DNA of 64,000 bases from Agrocybe praecox (taxonomy: Eukaryota > Basidiomycota > Agaricomycetes > Agaricales > Agrocybaceae): NCBI GenBank assembly GCA_964017145.1, contig OZ024843.1, positions 2,471,001-2,535,000 on the forward strand, in the 5' to 3' direction. Under the pieces are notes generated by a model, which saw only the letters and a list, made by a program, of their open reading frames with translations, did not search any database and was not told the origin of the DNA. The number at the start of each line of letters is the position of its first letter. Position 1 is the first letter of the stretch. A program made the position numbers and the translations under genes. Below, piece after piece: positions 59,911 to 64,000 of this stretch.

Positions 59911-61940
59911 ATGACTCTCATCCCACCAGCACAGGGTCCTCGTAGGAACATTGGCATTGACGACGAAATCATTGACGATTCTGAGCCTGAGCGAGCGGAA
60001 ATCCGAAGACGTCAACGAAAAGAGCCACAGTACGCGCCAAAATCTCCATCAAGCTCGAAGAAGCCAAGCGTCAAATCAGTACCGCCAGCTCCACGACAAA
60101 TTATTATTGACCCTGAAATAATTGAGATTTCGAGTGGTACGTTTTCGGGATCATGGACATCAAGACTTAGAATTAAATCCTCGTGCAAACGTATCACTTT
60201 CTCTAGATGAATCCTCGTCCCCTCACTTAAGTAACGATGAATCAAACCATAATCATAGGAATGTTTTAGCAGGTGTGCCTCCCTTTTTTATCCCACTGGT
60301 GACGGAATACATTGATACTTTGAAGGTACTCATGTACTGAAGAACATTAAGGACCAGTCCTCGCACGGCTTCGATCAACTAGCCAGTACGTCTGGCACGA
60401 TGAATCTCGCCCGATTTGCCTTTCCTGCTTCCTCGAGGCAGAAGTCGATTTCCGCTAAATCGACCGCAATACCAGCACAAATTGCGCCAATCGACGAGGG
60501 GGTCTGCGAATCTCGTTCAACTACAACAATGCGACCCTCCCTTGAGTTTTCAAATTCTGAATTAGACAAGATATTTCGATGTGTGTCCTGCGATATCGCT
60601 TGGACTACGCGAAAAACTGCTACACAAAAAATGACCCATATACGGAGTTGTGCGAAAAAGCGAGGTCTTCATGAAAAAACCATTCGCCTTCTAGTACAAG
60701 AACAAGTCAGCAACTACAAACCTGAACCGAAGAAGAACGACAAGGGAAAGCAAAAGGAATTATCCTCGGATTATACCATCCCTACCAAACCAAACACATT
60801 TATGGAAGATGTTGTCGGGGATGCTATACCTAAAAAGAAACCTAAGCGTCAGCATGCTGAAACAGTACTAGCTAGTGTTTCTTCCACGAGAGACACGATC
60901 TTGGCTCGAGCAAAAGACATACTCAATACGTCGACGCTCAGTCTCTCTCACCTAGACGGCCTCCATGACCTAGGTCTCTTTCCCGATGATCCAGACAGCG
61001 GTTTACTTGGTTCTACACAACCCTTTGGCCAGAGCTTTTTGGCCGTAAGACAAACGTCGTCGTCGAACACATTGTTCTTTCCTGATTACGCATTGTATGA
61101 CGAAATGAGCGTTGACAATATTGAGAATTCACCCGTTCTTATTCAAGAGACTCGGGAAGTTCACGGTCAATTGTACGTTAATTGATGCTTTAGTTGTCCC
61201 TTAGCTATATCTCAACTAATGTGTATATACCATTTGCATGCCAAATATGTTTTCCAGCCTTGAAGAACATGAGATGCTGTCACCCTCTGCCGCCGGGGCT
61301 TTCCCTCCAATAAATAGTGTTGATACGCCCTTTTCGTCCTCCGGAGCCATGGATCTGGAACCCACTTCTCTTATTCCGCAAGCTGTTGACACCAGTACTA
61401 TGTCAAGCAGTTCTTCCGACCCGCCGACGCCGATCGCATCACTTCAGACACCACTGAAAATCAGGAAGCGGAGATCTCGATCCCTCTCTCCGTGCTCTTC
61501 TCTTATCAATGAACTCTCCGCTCTAGACATCTCGTCTCCTACACAAAAGCCCAAGAAGATCGCCAAAGAAAAGAGTCCGACGAAAAGAACGAAGGCGAAG
61601 AAACGAGTTGTCTTTGGCAAAGAATGGGAGTCCCACATGCAAGAGAGCATACTCAAAGACCGTGATTTATATATGCGAATCCTACGTTTTGAAGTGAGGT
61701 TCAACGACTCCCCACTTCGACAGCCCACTGATATCATATACAGCCTGTAGATTTAAACGTATTCTGGGAGCCAGCCAAACTATTTAATGCACCAGCCGAT
61801 AGCAAATTGAAGGCAGCCCTCAGGCTCTATTTGGATGGCCAGGTACGGTAACTTCTATTGGGAATGGTAGATGTAATCTAATCCAACCCAAGGCAATTGT
61901 CTACTTCGAAGCAGTAACATGGGGAAGGCAATGTCGATAA
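59911..61940 (+). CDS. SLX4: SLX4-like structure-specific endonuclease scaffold
   Basis: Scaffold that activates the Slx1 nuclease on branched DNA. Exons 59911-60136, 60207-60272, 60383-61172, 61258-61693, 61744-61842 and 61893-61940 give 554 residues. The N terminus is acidic and Lys/Arg/Pro-rich. A zinc-finger-like motif follows (FRCVSCDIAWTTRKTATQKM, then HIRSCAKK: Cys-Cys, His-Cys spacing), then a long disordered Ser/Pro region with a basic Ser/Lys stretch. The C-terminal conserved domain that binds Slx1 reads RILRFEPVDLNVFWEPAKLF and ADSKLKAALRLYLDGQ, then AIVYFEAVTWGRQ. The intron at 61694-61743 is set by this domain. Identification rests mainly on the C-terminal domain. Confidence 0.75.
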
Positions 61941-62035
61941 AGTGGTTTAGTTAATAATATACACAGATAGTAAACAAATTCTCTATTCTAAAGTATTACT
62001 TATCATAATTTATATATTATTGCTGTTTAGGTTTG

Positions 62036-63976
62036 TCATAGAACAACCTCGGATAATCCTGCGACTTCTACTACTCCTCCAACCAAATGCAAACTCCCTG
62101 CAACTAAAGCTTTCACAGGACGTTGTATACCCTCGACCACCTTCACAGCATCCTCGATGGATGGCAAAACGTAGATGCGGTTCGCCGGATACGATGGAAA
62201 GAGAGAAGACCATGCTAAAGCTAATGCCTGCTGGGTTTTTAATTCGGCCAGATCCGACTCAGATATCGCCTTGCTGGTGAGATCTAAGCCATAAATAAAT
62301 AAGTCAGAAATGGATAACAGCGCGACCTTGTACGGCTTACCTCCTTTGAAGTGACCGTCAGCGTATGTGACGTTGGCGCAGAATATAACATGAGAGAAAA
62401 AACCGGTGATATCATCCCCATCTCTTTTGTGCAAAGCAAGTTGCGAACGAATGCCTTCTCGGACGGTACCCAAGAAACTATCGCCAGATCGGCCACTTGT
62501 GCAATTAAAGATGAGAACTCGTGAGGCTTCCCTAGAATTTAATTGGACAAAGGATAGACGAAGAAAAAGATATTGGCACGTACTCTTCATCCGCATTAGC
62601 AGCCGAAATCCCAACTTCTGGAGCAACAAACCATTGTACACAACATTGTAAACTCTCAACTGTATGTGCTCCATCCAAGTACCATGTAACCTTTTCGCGC
62701 TTCGGGTCAACAACAGTTTGACACCGGCCAGGCCATCTAGTTTCCACCAGGCCTTTCTCAAAGGAATTCGGTAAACCTTGAGCTTCTATAGTATTTGGTT
62801 CCTTCGATTGCAAGAATGATCTCGCAAGTTCTACTGCCAGACCTGCATTCTGTACTTGATGTTTTCCGGACAGCCCTGTGGACCAAACAACTTCAGATTA
62901 TGCCTATTGCTCAAAAAATTTAACCCACCTAATTTCAGGCCAGAAAGCTCAGAGATCCCATCCACGACTTTCAAGCCTGCAGCCTTATGCAGAGCTATTA
63001 TGATCTAGAGACATTCTTAACAACAGGTTATCAACGTACCTTTAATTCTTTTGCACGGGATTCAAGCATCGTCATGCCTTCTTGCGGTTGTTGGACAGTA
63101 AATGCTGGAACACCATTCTATTGACACAATTTTCAGTGCTCAAAGTTGAATAACATTGGACATTCCTACCTTGAAGATGCCTCCTTTTTGCCACGCAATT
63201 TCTGTTAAAGTTCTTCCTAAAACGTTGACATGGTCGATCCCTAATGCTGTGATCCCAGTGACGACGGGACTAGGCACAATATTGGTGCTGTCATATGTAC
63301 CGCCGACTCCAACCTCAAGCACGGTCGCATCCACTTTGAGTTGCATGAAGACATGGAAAGCCATCAGCGTCACGAATCTGAAATATCCTGGCATTGGCGG
63401 TGTAGTTGGCACTTCCATCTAGCTATACCTCAATCACCAAAGGAGTACATCATCCTTTGGTTTACTCACTTTGTTATTCTTAATCAACATGTCCCAGACT
63501 TCGAAAAAGTATTTTGCAAATTCCGCCTCCGATATGGGAACACCGTTGATTCGTATTCTCTCCCTGACGGCTACGAGATGTGGCGAAGTGTATAGACCTG
63601 ATTAGGGTATGATCATTTAGCAAAATATTCCTTTTAGTGCCAAATTTCTTATCTGACCCGTTGTCCATCCAGGTTTGGCGTGTCTGATTATTGACTCGGT
63701 GAATGCACTCGTAGAACCTTTGCCTTTCGTCCCTGTGATGTGGATAACTTTGAGAGAATTGAGTTGTTCCGGCTGGTAGAGTTTGAATGCATGTATTTAG
63801 AAGCCAAGAAGGCATGTACTTACGGTATATCCTATCCTATCGAGGTACTCCAACATCTCCGGGATGGCAAACTCGCTTGAGCGACCTCCAGATGCTCGTA
63901 CGGCTTCGAGCGTCGCTGCATTTGACTGCAAAGAATTGAGATGTTCGACGGCTTCTTGATAAGTCTTGGTGGACAT
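62036..63976 (-). CDS. MET7: Folylpolyglutamate synthase
   Basis: Adds glutamates to folates, keeping them in the cell and making them usable by enzymes such as MET6. The ATP-binding domain begins MSTKTYQEAVEHLNSLQ, then KVIHITGTKGKGSTSAFTES (P-loop), GLYTSPHLVAVRERIRING, VDATVLEVGVGGTYDSTNI and GITALGIDHVNVLGRT; the C-terminal part has VTWYLDGAHTVESLQCC and ends GLSEVVL at 62036. The ATG at 63976 is the first MSTKTY-type start; the frame stays open to the window edge (63977-64000), so a longer mitochondrial form is possible. About seven introns. Family identity is secure. Confidence 0.92.
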
Positions 63977-64000
63977 GGCTCTGGTGTAGGAATGAGACAC

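Overview
The window is nuclear DNA of a filamentous basidiomycete fungus, most likely a mushroom-forming agaricomycete. Genes are close together on both strands. Almost every one is cut by many 45-65 nt introns with GT(or GC)-AG borders and CTNAC-type branch points, intergenic gaps are mostly 0.1-0.5 kb, and the proteins match fungal families (Ran1-type kinase, Pex2, Bsd2, Prm10, GtaA glutaminase, MET6). I found no bacterial operons, rRNA, tRNA, CRISPR arrays or clear transposons. Exon coordinates below were worked out by eye from splice signals, reading phase and family consensus. For the genes where I give complete exon sums, the sums are divisible by three.

Layout. 1-8.8 kb: STE14 (runs off the left edge), mitochondrial elongation factor MEF2, an unrecognised nuclear-type protein, a xylitol/sorbitol dehydrogenase and a Ran1-like kinase. 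9.8-19.2 kb: the methionine synthase MET6, an 84-residue Ser-rich protein with its own TATA box, a CPD photolyase, DOM34/pelota and a TXNDC9-type thioredoxin-fold chaperone cofactor. 19.3-22.6 kb: an 11-exon gene for a 929-residue protein with six Cys4 zinc knuckles, which I do not recognise and consider the best candidate for something undescribed. 22.9-28.2 kb: a divergent pair of secreted enzymes, a GH18 chitinase and a GtaA-type glutaminase. 28.7-38.6 kb: a Pro/Ser-rich protein, a WTAP-like coiled-coil protein, a STEEP1 homologue, an Avo2-like ankyrin protein and a sucrose/glucoside:proton symporter. 38.9-64 kb: a housekeeping block of DPH6, FRS1 (Phe-tRNA synthetase beta), EMC10, an unknown protein, BSD2, a GNAT acetyltransferase, PRM10-like, FRS2 (Phe-tRNA synthetase alpha), PEX2, importin-11/KAP120, SLX4-like and folylpolyglutamate synthase.

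How genes relate. Several functions concern protein synthesis: MEF2, DOM34, DPH6 (modifies eEF2), and both subunits of cytosolic phenylalanyl-tRNA synthetase, which lie only about 7.4 kb apart. MET6 and folylpolyglutamate synthase both belong to one-carbon metabolism but lie 50 kb apart. Divergent pairs share short promoters (STE14/MEF2, STEEP1/AVO2-like, DPH6/FRS1, EMC10/unknown, chitinase/glutaminase, importin/SLX4).

Gene-structure oddities: four GC-AG introns whose GT alternatives break the frame, many microexons of 17-29 nt (one carries the catalytic zinc cysteine of the sugar alcohol dehydrogenase), and nine consecutive phase-0 introns in the six-knuckle gene.
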